A stretch of 64,000 nt of DNA from NCBI GenBank assembly GCA_024742875.1, contig JANSXP010000013.1, positions 73,218 to 137,217 of the forward strand, written 5' to 3'. The notes beneath the pieces were generated by a model. It saw nothing but the letters and a program-made list of their open reading frames with translations. It ran no database searches and was not told the DNA's origin. The stretch comes from Planctomycetaceae bacterium. Lineage in GTDB: Bacteria; Planctomycetota; Planctomycetia; Planctomycetales; Planctomycetaceae. Every line of letters begins with the position of its first letter. The stretch's first letter is position 1. Made by a program: the position numbers and the translations under genes. Positions 53,227-62,057 of the stretch are shown here, piece by piece.

Positions 53227-54615
53227 TTAGCGATCTGCCCGCTGGCGACCATCGCGCCCGCTGGCTGACATCGCCGTCACGGTACTCAGCGGCTGACCGC
53301 GGAGAAGTTTTCCAATTTCTTCGCGGGAGACCGTCACTTCGGTGGCGTCGGGGCCGTCAAACTCCCGGTAGGCCACCACATCGCCGCCCACCCAAAAGCC
53401 GACCCAGCGCACACCGGAAGCGGCACTCACCACAACCGAATCGTCGGTCACTCGAATCCGGGGTGGCGCATTGTCTTCGTACGTCGTTTCATTCAGTTGA
53501 AACCAGCGACTCCACTGCAAAAACGCAGCGCTAATGGGCGCAAAATAGGCTTCCTGTTTTGACGTGAAATAGCGGGTCTGCCGATTCTGACCACTCGGCG
53601 GCTCGGCCAGCGTGAACACACGATTAAAGCGATCAAAGCCGCGCGTCATGATGCCCAGGCCGTCTTTGCAGTGTGGCAGGCCAAACGTGTGGCCCATTTC
53701 ATGCAGTGTCGCGCCAATGGTGGTCGAAGCCAGGCCCCAGTAAGTTGATCGTCCCGCACTGTCATCGTGCACACGAGTGCCATCAACCCGTGTGTCATCA
53801 CCAAACACGTCCAGGGCTGTGGAAATATCGCGTGGCCAGGCAAACACGGACGCACTGCCAAACAGACCCAGATTGCCGCCGCCCAGCGCCGTATGCCCTT
53901 TGAGTCTGCCGGTCTCCGGTTCTTTGCGGGTGTAGGCCGCCAGTACAATGTTCTTGGCAAATGGGTCGGGATGATCGGCATTCAGCCAGCGATAAACGTT
54001 GCGCCACCAGCCGTTGCTGTCACCAAGTTCATAATAAAAATCGGCCGTTTCCGGCCCGGCAAATGTGTGCACAATGATCTCACCGGCCGCATCCCGCTCC
54101 AGCCGAAAGGTCCGGCGGCCAAAACCCAAATCGTGCATTCGCTCTGCCGTGAATGTCTGCATCAGCTGAGCGGCGGTCCGCAGCCGCGCCTCGTAATCCT
54201 GCGGCACATCGTCGCTGGGCGTGGCAAACTTTGTGTCACCCGTATTGTCGGTCATCCAGACAAGACGAACGTAAAACGGATTCGTCTGCGGGACATAGGA
54301 CAGCTTCAGCGTGGATTGCTCATCACCTGCACTCAGGACAATCGTGTTCTCACCCTCGCGCAGCGGCACCAGCGCTTTGAAGCGGCCCTCGTGCACCACC
54401 GGGCGAATCTGCGGCACATTCTCCTCAAGTCGCGAATTGACAATCGTCAGCTGTCTTTGATCTTTGCTGATCCGGCCCCGCAGCAGGACAACCGGATAGC
54501 GCACCGTCGATCCGGTCTCGTGATTCTGCACCTCGGGAGGTGCGGCCGCCGCAACGGTCAGCAGACACACAAACAAAGGAGGGTAACGAAGCATTCGAAC
54601 GGCAGTGTGCAGCAT
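53227..54615 (-). CDS. Secreted zinc metallopeptidase, eukaryote-like YIL108W/PF12044-type
   Basis: The protein has 462 aa. The signal peptide (YPPLFVCLLTVAAAA) is followed by an Ig-like region (about 35-110) and then a catalytic domain. TLHEMGHTFGLPHC contains HExxHxxGxxH (His305, Glu306, His309, His315), the metzincin-like zinc motif. FYVRLVWMTDNTG and GHTALGGGNLGLFGSASVFAWP resemble the yeast protein YIL108W family (PF12044), whose biological role is not settled. The C-terminal region is beta-rich. It sits 29 bp before the sulfatase and 31 bp after the sensor kinase, so these form one operon. The family call is moderate; the protease motif is certain. Confidence 0.85.
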   Translation of the reverse strand: MLHTAVRMLRYPPLFVCLLTVAAAAPPEVQNHETGSTVRYPVVLLRGRISKDQRQLTIVNSRLEENVPQIRPVVHEGRFKALVPLREGENTIVLSAGDEQSTLKLSYVPQTNPFYVRLVWMTDNTGDTKFATPSDDVPQDYEARLRTAAQLMQTFTAERMHDLGFGRRTFRLERDAAGEIIVHTFAGPETADFYYELGDSNGWWRNVYRWLNADHPDPFAKNIVLAAYTRKEPETGRLKGHTALGGGNLGLFGSASVFAWPRDISTALDVFGDDTRVDGTRVHDDSAGRSTYWGLASTTIGATLHEMGHTFGLPHCKDGLGIMTRGFDRFNRVFTLAEPPSGQNRQTRYFTSKQEAYFAPISAAFLQWSRWFQLNETTYEDNAPPRIRVTDDSVVVSAASGVRWVGFWVGGDVVAYREFDGPDATEVTVSREEIGKLLRGQPLSTVTAMSASGRDGRQRADR

Positions 54616-54646
54616 GGCAGATCAGAAATTCAGGCAGAAAAGAAAT

Positions 54647-55927
54647 TCAGACAGAAGGCACGACGTGTCGTGGCCAGACGGTCGTCACGCGACAGCCGTC
54701 GGAGGGACTGGCGGAGATCATAACGGAGCCTTCATGCTGCTGCAGAATGCGACGGACAATAGACAGTCCCAGGCCCACACCTGAGGTATCGCCGTCCGCC
54801 TTGACGAACGGCTCCAGCACGCGTTCGCGGTCCTCCTCCGCAACCCCCGGACCGTCGTCGTCCACAGTCAGGACAATACTGTCCGTGGTCTGCTCCGCAT
54901 TCAGGTTCACTGCGGATCTCGCATAGCGCAGTGCGTTGCTCACCAGATTCGAAATCACCCGCTCAAAAGCGGCTGGATCCACGGCCCCGCGAAGTCCCCC
55001 TTCGGCCAGCGTTTTTCCGATATCTATCTGAATGTCGGTGTGCTGCGGCTGCAGTTTCTGCACCACCCGGGCGGCAATTTCGCCCAGCAAAACATCTCCC
55101 AGAATCTGGCTGGCGACGCCCTCCAGCCGGACGTATGACAGCAGTTCTTCCACCAGCTGATCCAGATCCTCGGCCGCTGTCGACAGCGAATTCAGCCGCT
55201 GTTCCCGCGTCGCCTCGTCACCTCCCCGGATCAGGTCGATCGCAAAATGAATTCGAGACAGCGGCGTTCGCAATTCGTGCGAAACCGCCTGCAGCAGTTC
55301 TCGCTGAGAACTGACGAGTGTCTCTGTTCGGGACGCCATGTCGTTAAACGCCTGACGCAAATTGCGAAAATGGGTGCCCTCCTGACGAATCCGCGCCGTC
55401 AGATCGCCGCCAGCAATCTGAGTGGCGGCCGTCTCCACGCGCTGAAACTGCTCCACGACGGGCCGCAGCAACAGGGCAATCAGCAAAGCGGCAATCGCAA
55501 AGACGGCACTCACACCGGTCAGCAGTTCTGTCAGACTCGGCTGCGGCAGTACGGGGAGCGGCCCGAACAACAGGGTACGCGGACTCGTGGGCGCGACGCG
55601 GGCCAGAATAAAAACGCCGTCGCCGTAGCCCTCCTCTCGACCGTTGGCCAAACGCACATCAAACGCCTGACCGGGGTCCACAGAAACGAGGGTGACCGGA
55701 TAATCAAACTGCTCCTGAATGTTCTTCAGCAGTGCATCTTCAATGCCCCGATCCAGACCAAAGCGATACTTGTCGCGGGCATTGCGGACACCGCCAAACA
55801 AAGCATCACGGACAACCTGGGCGTTCTGTGCGGCGAAGCGTTCCCCGGTGAGCCACGACTGAATCAAACCAGCCAGCACCAGAATACCCACCACGCCGAT
55901 GTAAAAACGCAGGAACAGTCGTGTCAT
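54647..55927 (-). CDS. Sensor histidine kinase (RstB/CpxA-like)
   Basis: The protein has 426 aa. Transmembrane helix 1 (about residues 7-26) and helix 2 (about 138-155) bracket a periplasmic sensor of about 110 residues. A HAMP domain (about 155-205) follows. LQAVSHELRTPLSRIHFAI carries the phospho-acceptor His217. The ATP-binding domain shows NLVSNALRYA (N box), DDDGPGV (G1) and SGVGLGLSIV (G2). It should sense an envelope signal and phosphorylate the regulator encoded just upstream, with which it overlaps (ATGA). Unusually, it is followed directly by genes for a secreted metalloprotease and a sulfatase. Confidence 0.95.
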   Translation of the reverse strand: MTRLFLRFYIGVVGILVLAGLIQSWLTGERFAAQNAQVVRDALFGGVRNARDKYRFGLDRGIEDALLKNIQEQFDYPVTLVSVDPGQAFDVRLANGREEGYGDGVFILARVAPTSPRTLLFGPLPVLPQPSLTELLTGVSAVFAIAALLIALLLRPVVEQFQRVETAATQIAGGDLTARIRQEGTHFRNLRQAFNDMASRTETLVSSQRELLQAVSHELRTPLSRIHFAIDLIRGGDEATREQRLNSLSTAAEDLDQLVEELLSYVRLEGVASQILGDVLLGEIAARVVQKLQPQHTDIQIDIGKTLAEGGLRGAVDPAAFERVISNLVSNALRYARSAVNLNAEQTTDSIVLTVDDDGPGVAEEDRERVLEPFVKADGDTSGVGLGLSIVRRILQQHEGSVMISASPSDGCRVTTVWPRHVVPSV

Positions 55928-56628
55928 TGATCGTCCACAAGAATGTAACCCACGCCGCGAATCGATTTGATCCGCGCCGGAGTCGCCGGATCATCGCCCA
56001 GCTTCCTGCGCAGTCTCGAAACACGAAGATCGATCGACCGGTCCTGTCCGTCGTAACTGACACCCACCAGTTTGGGATAAATGTCTTCTCGGCTGACCAC
56101 ACGACCTGCCTGTTCAGCCAGCATCCAGAGCAGGTCAAATTCCGCTGTGGTCAGCTGAACCTCGTCCTCGCCCAGTGATACCGAGCGACGGTTCAGATGA
56201 ATCTTCAGGCTGCCCACCGTGATCTCGCGGACCTCGTCGGCCGGACTGGAGGGCACATGTTTGCGCAAGTGAGACCGCAGCCGGGCCAGCAGCAGCCGCG
56301 GCCGAACGGGCTTGGACATGTAGTCATCCGCGCCAATCTCCAGACCCACAATTTCATCCAGCTCATCGCCACGGGCTGTCAAAATCAGAATCAGCCCGTC
56401 ATAACGCGAACGCACCCTGCGGCACACTTCGAAGCCATCAATACCCGGCAGGTTGATGTCCAGCAGCACCGCATGCGGCGCGTCCTGCACGATGCGGTCA
56501 ACGGCGAGGTCACCGCGCTGCTCCACAGTCACCTGAAACCCGTTGGACTGCAGATACTCGCATACCATCTGCGCCAGCTCCGTGTCGTCTTCCACCAGTA
56601 AAATCTGCGATGTCTGTTCGTTTGTCAT
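55924..56628 (-). CDS. OmpR/PhoB-family response regulator (RstA-like)
   Basis: The protein has 234 aa from the ATG at 56628; the longer frame upstream to 56832 is not regulator-like. The receiver domain shows ILLVEDDTELA (acid pocket), AVLLDINLPGIDG (phospho-Asp57), LTARGDE and MSKPV (Lys). The C-terminal winged helix carries LTTAEFDLLWMLAEQAGRVVSREDIYPKLVG and RSIDLRVSRLRRKLGDD. It should bind DNA as a phosphorylated dimer. It heads the unit regulator, kinase, metallopeptidase, sulfatase, which it may itself control. Confidence 0.96.
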   Translation of the reverse strand: MTNEQTSQILLVEDDTELAQMVCEYLQSNGFQVTVEQRGDLAVDRIVQDAPHAVLLDINLPGIDGFEVCRRVRSRYDGLILILTARGDELDEIVGLEIGADDYMSKPVRPRLLLARLRSHLRKHVPSSPADEVREITVGSLKIHLNRRSVSLGEDEVQLTTAEFDLLWMLAEQAGRVVSREDIYPKLVGVSYDGQDRSIDLRVSRLRRKLGDDPATPARIKSIRGVGYILVDDQ

Positions 56629-56911
56629 GAACGCCAGTATAGGCGCCAAACGCCACGAAACCCAACTGTCCGGCAGGTCTGCCTCCCCCTCCACAGACAC
56701 AGTGGCCCGCTGACGGCCCATCGCACTGGCGGGACCGCACTCAGACGAACTGTGACGAACTGTGACGAACTGCCATTTGATGAAAAATGGGCACTTTTCA
56801 AAGCCCACACACCTGCCTTCATCAACGCCCAATATCCAAGTGCAAAATCAAACAGGGGCAGTTACGATACTCTGTCCTGCAGTCACTCCTCACCTCCGCA
56901 AAGGTTTCCCG

Positions 56912-57889
56912 ATGACCCGTTCCAACTCAAACCAGCCCCTGGATCGCCGCAGCTTTGTCAAAACTCTGGGAGGTGCTTCGGCACTGGCAGCACTTGGAGG
57001 CAACTCGCTGGCCGCCGGCCTCTTCTCGGGCCCCACCCCCGACAGCGCCGCCGAGACAGTCGTCACGGAGTTCTACAAGTCACTGAGTGACAGTCAGAAA
57101 CGGGAGATCTGTTTTGGCTTCAACCATGAACTCCGCAAACGGATCAACGCCAACTGGAACATCACCAAACCGGAAATCGGCGACAGCTTCTACACCGACA
57201 AACAGCGCACACTGATCGATCAGATCGTCCGCGGCATCACCAGCGAAGACGGCTACAAAGTCCTCAAACACCAGATGGCTGACGACTCCGGCAGCATCGA
57301 TGCCTACAGCGTGGCCATCTTCGGCAAACCGGGTCAGGGCGATTTCCAGTTTGAACTCACCGGACGACACCTCACCATGCGAGCTGACGGCAACAGCGTC
57401 AAAAACACGGCCTTCGGCGGACCCATCGTCTACGGTCACGGCATCGACGAAGCCAAAGAAAACCTCTTCTACAACCAAACCCTGCAGACCAACAAAGTCT
57501 TCCAGGCCCTCGACGCCGGTCAGGCCAAAAAAGCACTCGTCAACACCCGCATCCCCCGGGAAACGGCCGTGCAGCTGCAGGGCGAAGGCGGCACGTTCGC
57601 CGGAATCGGCGTTGATGAACTGACCGACGACCAGAAAAAACTGGTCACCAAAACTCTGCAGTACCTCGTCTCACCCTACCGCGAAGAAGATCGCAAAGAA
57701 GTCATGGAGATCGTCAAACAGGGCGGCGGCATCGAAGCACTCCACATGGCCTTCTACCAAAAAGCTGACCTCGACTCCGATCGCATCTGGGACGTCTGGC
57801 GCGTCGAAGGACCCTCCTTCGTCTGGCACTTCCGCGGCGCACCCCACGTCCACGCCTACATCAACATCGGGGCCGCGAATCGCGGCTGA
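56912..57889 (+). CDS. Tat-exported DUF3500 protein
   Basis: The protein has 325 aa from the ATG at 56912 (AAAGG 7 bp upstream); the longer frame to 56762 lacks a Tat start. The N terminus LDRRSFVKTLGGASALAALGG is a twin-arginine signal (Arg12-Arg13). The body (SLSDSQKREICFGFNHELRKRINANW..., IPRETAVQL, HMAFYQKAD, VWHFRGAPHVHAYINIG) matches the DUF3500 family, whose role is unknown; the late HFRGAPHVHAY could bind metal. The last codons, giving Gly-Ala-Ala-Asn-Arg-Gly and the stop, lie inside the start of the intergenic repeat array, so the C terminus is repeat-derived. Confidence 0.88.
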   Translation: MTRSNSNQPLDRRSFVKTLGGASALAALGGNSLAAGLFSGPTPDSAAETVVTEFYKSLSDSQKREICFGFNHELRKRINANWNITKPEIGDSFYTDKQRTLIDQIVRGITSEDGYKVLKHQMADDSGSIDAYSVAIFGKPGQGDFQFELTGRHLTMRADGNSVKNTAFGGPIVYGHGIDEAKENLFYNQTLQTNKVFQALDAGQAKKALVNTRIPRETAVQLQGEGGTFAGIGVDELTDDQKKLVTKTLQYLVSPYREEDRKEVMEIVKQGGGIEALHMAFYQKADLDSDRIWDVWRVEGPSFVWHFRGAPHVHAYINIGAANRG

Positions 57890-58350
57890 TGGGGGCGTTG
57901 CTGGATCGATCAAAAACTGATGTCTCTGCGCCAAGCCGCTCTCGTTGCTCGCTACGACAACCGAAGTGGCTCCGCGCTTGAGCCGCGGCGGCGGATGGGG
58001 GCGTGGCGGGATCGATCAAAAGCTCACGCCTCTGCGCCGAATCGTGTCGCTGCGCTTCCTCGTGTTCGCTACGACAACCGAGTGGCCTCAGATCGCGCTG
58101 TGAGTGACGGCGGAGGCCAGGGTATGGTAGTTGTTGCCGCAATCAACCAGAGCACACTGACACCAGCTTTTCCTCCGTCCATCCAACTACGTCACCGCCC
58201 GACGGGGCTTCCCAGCCAGGCGCGGAGCCACCTCGGTTATCGTAGCGAACAACGAGAGCGACTGGGCGCAGAGACAACACCTTTTCATCGACCCAGCTGC
58301 GGGAACCGCAGCCGCAACGCCATCGTCCGCCGCGACTCGCGGCCCCGGCT
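57869..58350. repeat. Convergent intergenic array of ~106-bp repeats, two direct and at least one inverted
   Basis: Copy A (from about 57869) and copy B (from about 57975) are direct, with matching GGGGGCGT at 57891 and 57997, a period of 106 bp. Both contain GGATCGATCAAAA, CTCTGCGCC, and CGCTACGACAACCGA followed by GTGGC. Copy C is inverted at about 58218-58350; its complement has GGTCGATGAAAAGG, CTCTGCGCC, CGCTACGATAACCGAGGTGG and the same GGGGCCGCGA-TCGCGGC end. A decayed inverted copy D may fill 58110-58217 (AAAAGCTGGTGTCAGTGTGC on the complement). The array fills the whole gap between the convergent DUF3500 and DAHP synthase genes and touches both stop codons. No ORF or transposase is present in it. 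Confidence 0.85.
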
Positions 58351-59683
58351 ATTTGCATTGTTCGGCGAGGAGGAAGGCGATTTCCATGGCTTGTTCGTAG
58401 TTGAGTCGGGGGTCGACCTGGCTGCGGTAGTCGCGTGGGAGATCGAATTCAGTGAGGTTAGCCGGTCCGCCGACGCATTCGGTGACGTCTTCGCCGGTGA
58501 GTTCCAGGTGGATGCCGCCCAGGCGGGTGCCGCAGTCTTTGTGGACGCGGAAGGCGGTGATGATTTCGGACGTGATGTCGTCAAAAGAGCGGGTTTTGAA
58601 GCCGTTGCGGGTGGCCTGCGTGTTGCCGTGCATGGGGTCACAGCTCCACAGCACATTGAGGTTGGCTTTTTTAATGGCGGTGGCGAGGGCGGGCAGTTTG
58701 GCGCCGATTTTTTCGGCACCGAAGCGGTGAATCAGGGTGAGCCGTCCGGGGGTGTTGTCCGGGTTGAGGACTTTGACCAGATCAATCAGTTCATCGGCGG
58801 CGATGGTGTTGCCGACTTTGATGCCGATGGGATTGCGAATGCCGCGGAAGTATTCGACGTGGGCGCCGTCGATGGCGCGGGTGCGATCACCGATCCAGGG
58901 CAGGTGAGTGCTGAGGTTGTAGTAGCCTCGCTGTCGCTGATCGGCGCGGGTGAGTGCCTGTTCGTAGAGCAGATGCAGGCCTTCGTGGGACGTGAAGAAG
59001 TCCACGCGTCGCAGTTGTTCGAGTTCACCGGCGGAGACAACTTCCATGAAACGAATGGAGTCGCTCAGGGCTTCCAGCAGTTCCTGATAGGTGCGTGAAC
59101 CGGGCGTGTTGCGAACGAACTCAAGATCCCAGTTTTCGGGATGATGGAGATCGGCGAATCCGCCCTGCGACAAAGCGCGAATGTAGTTGATGGTCAGGGC
59201 CGAACGTTCGTAAGCGCGGAGCAGCAGTTGAGGATCGGGACGACGATCGGTTTCGTTGAAGCCGCTGCGGTTGATGATGTCACCGCGGTAGCTGGGCAGC
59301 TCGACGCCTTCGCGGGTTTCGGTGTCCGCCGAGCGGGGCTTGGCATACTGACCGGCAATGCGTCCGATGCGGACGATGCGCTGTTTGGAACCGCAGATGA
59401 GCACCAGGCTCATCTGAATGAGGACCTTCAGTTTGCGGAGGATGGTGTTGGCGTTGCAGTCGTCGAAACTTTCGGAGCAGTCGCCTCCCTGAAGCACAAA
59501 ACTGTTTCCCTGGGCTGCTTCGGACAGCTGCGCCTGCAGCTTGTCGACTTCCCATGCGGTGACCAGCGGCGGAAGGTCGGCCAGACTGCCGAGGACACTT
59601 TCGACTTCGGCCGCGTCATCGTAGACCGGCTGCTGTTTGGCAAGCCGGTCCTGCCAGGAATTGGGGGTCCATGTTGTACTCAT
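58349..59683 (-). CDS. Class II 3-deoxy-7-phosphoheptulonate (DAHP) synthase
   Basis: The protein has 444 aa from the ATG at 59683, just before WTPNSWQDRLAKQQPVY, the usual start of class II (plant or AroH-type) DAHP synthases. Family blocks are FVLQGGDCSESFDD, RIGRIAGQYAKPRS, SHEGLHLLYEQALTR, HLPWIGDRTRAIDGAHVEYFRGIRNPIGIKVG, SCDPMHGNT, and GGIHLELTGEDVTECVGG. It condenses PEP and erythrose-4-phosphate, the first step of the shikimate pathway. No other aromatic gene is adjacent. The stop lies at the edge of the inverted repeat array. Confidence 0.96.
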   Translation of the reverse strand: MSTTWTPNSWQDRLAKQQPVYDDAAEVESVLGSLADLPPLVTAWEVDKLQAQLSEAAQGNSFVLQGGDCSESFDDCNANTILRKLKVLIQMSLVLICGSKQRIVRIGRIAGQYAKPRSADTETREGVELPSYRGDIINRSGFNETDRRPDPQLLLRAYERSALTINYIRALSQGGFADLHHPENWDLEFVRNTPGSRTYQELLEALSDSIRFMEVVSAGELEQLRRVDFFTSHEGLHLLYEQALTRADQRQRGYYNLSTHLPWIGDRTRAIDGAHVEYFRGIRNPIGIKVGNTIAADELIDLVKVLNPDNTPGRLTLIHRFGAEKIGAKLPALATAIKKANLNVLWSCDPMHGNTQATRNGFKTRSFDDITSEIITAFRVHKDCGTRLGGIHLELTGEDVTECVGGPANLTEFDLPRDYRSQVDPRLNYEQAMEIAFLLAEQCK

Positions 59684-60081
59684 GGGCGGGATTGTTTCGG
59701 TGGAAGTCAGCAAAGTCACCTGCAGACCGTAAGTTATCCAGAATCCGAACCATTTCCCTGATCTGGTGTCGTGCGGACAACGTTGTTTTGACAACGGGTG
59801 TCAACATTCAGAGGGTCCTGCGGGCGAAGCCACAACATGTGGTGGCGACCAGAAAAAGAACCGCGAAACGCACACATAACCCAACGTAATGTGCCCATTT
59901 TTCCGCGTGTGAAATCAGGTTTTCCACGCTTGAGTCACGGGCGGGTGCTGCATAAAGTTCGGTCGAAGGCAGCGTCAGGGAAGACAACATTCGCTGCCAT
60001 GGCTGCTGTTTGGTGCCAGGGTCACGCAACGTTGACCACAGCAGCGTCTTACCAGTTAACGTGAGTCAGGGAGGAGTCACG
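59684..60081. other. 398-bp divergent intergenic region
   Basis: This gap separates the DAHP synthase (minus strand) from the small zinc-ribbon gene (plus strand) and should hold promoters for both. Apart from the palindrome at 59788-59804 I saw no clear -35/-10 pair, repeat or RNA gene. The short open frames here have no ribosome site. Confidence 0.5.
59788..59804. promoter_or_regulatory. Operator-like palindrome upstream of DAHP synthase
   Basis: TTGACA and TGTCAA form a perfect 6-bp inverted repeat with a 5-bp spacer, 105 bp upstream of the minus-strand start. An overlapping GTTGT-TTTG-ACAAC hairpin is also present. It may be a binding site for a regulator of aromatic synthesis; the protein is unknown. 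TTGACA could also be a -35 box on the plus strand. Confidence 0.4.
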
Positions 60082-60477
60082 ATGAATCGTCTGCATCTTC
60101 GCATCTACGAACCACCGGCCGACGAAACAGCGCATGATGCGACTGCCGCATCTTCAGAAGCGCAAGCCACGCCCTCGCTGGAGGCACTCGAGCTGGCCAC
60201 TGACCGGCACATCATTCCGTTTGAATCACTCAAGCGGACGACCATTATCAGCGGTCGGTATGTCGAGCCTGTGGAGCGCGCTCGCCTGCTGAGCGACAAC
60301 TCGGTGTGCCCCGAGTGTGATAAGTCAGACATCGAGCCGCTGGAACTGGCGGATGCTGTGATCAGTCCGGGCAGCCGGCTGCCGATTCCCGGCACGGCCA
60401 CGATTGTCGGATTTCACTGCAACGAATGCGGCACCGAATGGCCGGTTTACGAACTGACCAGTCGCCGCAACGGGTAG
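60082..60477 (+). CDS. Small zinc-ribbon protein of unknown function
   Basis: The protein has 131 aa from the ATG at 60082, which has GGAGGAG about 8 bp upstream; the frame from 60010 has none. The N-terminal half is helical and Glu/Ala-rich. A central strand precedes CPECDKSD (CxxC), and the last part carries CNECGTEWPVYEL (CxxC), so the four cysteines can hold one zinc ion. There is no export signal and no catalytic motif. It is probably a cytoplasmic adaptor or regulator. It converges with the PQQ-like propeller gene, with only 4 bp between them. Confidence 0.75.
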   Translation: MNRLHLRIYEPPADETAHDATAASSEAQATPSLEALELATDRHIIPFESLKRTTIISGRYVEPVERARLLSDNSVCPECDKSDIEPLELADAVISPGSRLPIPGTATIVGFHCNECGTEWPVYELTSRRNG

Positions 60478-60481
60478 ACGC

Positions 60482-61810
60482 CTATTGGTCTGCCTGCAGA
60501 CAGTAGAGTTTGGTCCAGCTGCGGATGAACAGCTGATCCTCGACGATCACCGGCGATGCGTCGGTGGCATCGTTGAGTTTGTTGACGGCCACCACCTCCG
60601 GTTCGGCCGCATTGGTGAGAACGGCACAGGTCCCCTGACGGTCGAGCACGTAGATGTGGTTTTGTGTGGCAACTGGGGACGCATACAGGCTTCGCAGCGC
60701 AGACAGCCGTGTGGGTGCGGCGAGTGTCGCTCCGGTTCGCGCATTCACGACGGACAGCACATTGCCGTTGCCCGCCGTGAAGTAAAGACGATCGTCGGAC
60801 AGCAGTGGCGAAGGAACGTAGGGCGTGCCGCGTCTCAGACTCCAGCTCGCAGCTGACGGCGAGAGGTTTCCAGCACTGTTGAGTGGAAGTGAGACGGCCA
60901 GCGCACCGCGATAGCCGCTCATGACGATGACACTGTCTTCAAAGCGGACCGGAGAAGGAATCGCGTTGACCGTCTGTCCGCCGCAACTCCAAAGTTGCCG
61001 GCCCGTGGCTGCGTCGTAACCACGGACCAGGTGCGTGCCGTTGGCCACGATGATTGTGCGGCCCGAAATGCCCGTGACCAGTGGCGTGTTCCAGGAGGTC
61101 ACTTCCCGTTCGCGCGGTGTGGTCCAGTTGGGTGTGCCGGTGGCCGTGTCGAGACTCGTGATGAAGGAGCCTTCTTCCTGGTCCCAGTTGACGATCAGGC
61201 TGTCGCCCGCAAGTACGGGCGTCACGGCTTCGCCCCAGCCATAACGAGTCTGCATGTCTCCCAGGTCACGCGTCCACACGAGGTCTCCGTCCAGCGTGTA
61301 GCAGAAGATGCCCCGCGAACCGAATGACACGTACACGTGCATTCCATCCGTAGTCGGTGAACTGCCCGCATACGTGTGCGTCGGATGATGGCCTTCGTGA
61401 GGCACGGCTTCGATGGCGGTTCGCTGCCACAAAATCTCACTCGAACGGCGATCCAGGCAGATCACCAGAAACCGATAGAAGACGTCGGGAGCGATTGTCT
61501 TGGATGTTTCCCGCTGAACAGCAGGTGTCAGGGCGGGGCGGTCTGTTGGTTCAGCGGCCAGCACAAAGATGCGATCACCCCACACGATCGGCGTGGAAGT
61601 GCCTTCACCGGGCAGATCCGTCACCCAGCCTACGTTTTTGGTGGTGTTCCAGCTGATCACCGGACTGGCCGAAGCGGCCGCCTGTCCATTGGCCGTGGGA
61701 CCCCGCCAGTGGGCCCAGTGGGCGTTTGAGTCGTGGGCTGAGGCGGCAGGAACACGGTTGATCACAAAGGCCGTCAGCAGCGCGACGGCCATCGTCTTTT
61801 TGTACACCAT
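60482..61810 (-). CDS. Secreted PQQ-like beta-propeller protein
   Basis: The protein has 442 aa. The signal peptide (KKTMAVALLTAFVINRVPAASA) is followed by AHWRGPTANGQ, the opening block of the PQQ-like propeller proteins found in large numbers in planctomycetes. Repeated units such as GEGTSTPIVWGDRIFVLAAE, DGMHVYVSFGSRGIFCYTLDGDLVW, and GRTIIVANGTHLVRGYDAATGRQLWSCGG build about seven to eight blades. It has no extra catalytic domain, so it is probably a scaffold or binding protein of the periplasm or outer surface rather than a dehydrogenase. Confidence 0.93.
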   Translation of the reverse strand: MVYKKTMAVALLTAFVINRVPAASAHDSNAHWAHWRGPTANGQAAASASPVISWNTTKNVGWVTDLPGEGTSTPIVWGDRIFVLAAEPTDRPALTPAVQRETSKTIAPDVFYRFLVICLDRRSSEILWQRTAIEAVPHEGHHPTHTYAGSSPTTDGMHVYVSFGSRGIFCYTLDGDLVWTRDLGDMQTRYGWGEAVTPVLAGDSLIVNWDQEEGSFITSLDTATGTPNWTTPREREVTSWNTPLVTGISGRTIIVANGTHLVRGYDAATGRQLWSCGGQTVNAIPSPVRFEDSVIVMSGYRGALAVSLPLNSAGNLSPSAASWSLRRGTPYVPSPLLSDDRLYFTAGNGNVLSVVNARTGATLAAPTRLSALRSLYASPVATQNHIYVLDRQGTCAVLTNAAEPEVVAVNKLNDATDASPVIVEDQLFIRSWTKLYCLQADQ

Positions 61811-62057
61811 CTGTCAGTTTCTCCGGGACGAACTGTGCGAAAACCAGGGCCCGCGCGACTGGCGGGGCGATGCCTGGTGCACAGAGGCAACAGACCGTCA
61901 CACTCGCTTTCACCCGTTATTTGCCTCACGTTTGGGGCTTACCGCCCAGGGTTAATCACCAAAATAAGAATTTTGCATTAGGCGATTGTTCATCAGTTCA
62001 CTAGTCTGGCATTCCCCACCCTGACCTACATTCTGATCAGTAGTCGAGGACTGAGAG

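Noticed and set aside
57920-59098. 392-aa plus-strand frame across the repeat array and the DAHP synthase
   Set aside because: It runs through non-coding repeats and the complement of a highly conserved enzyme. Its Phe/Gly/Val-rich sequence comes from the antisense frame.
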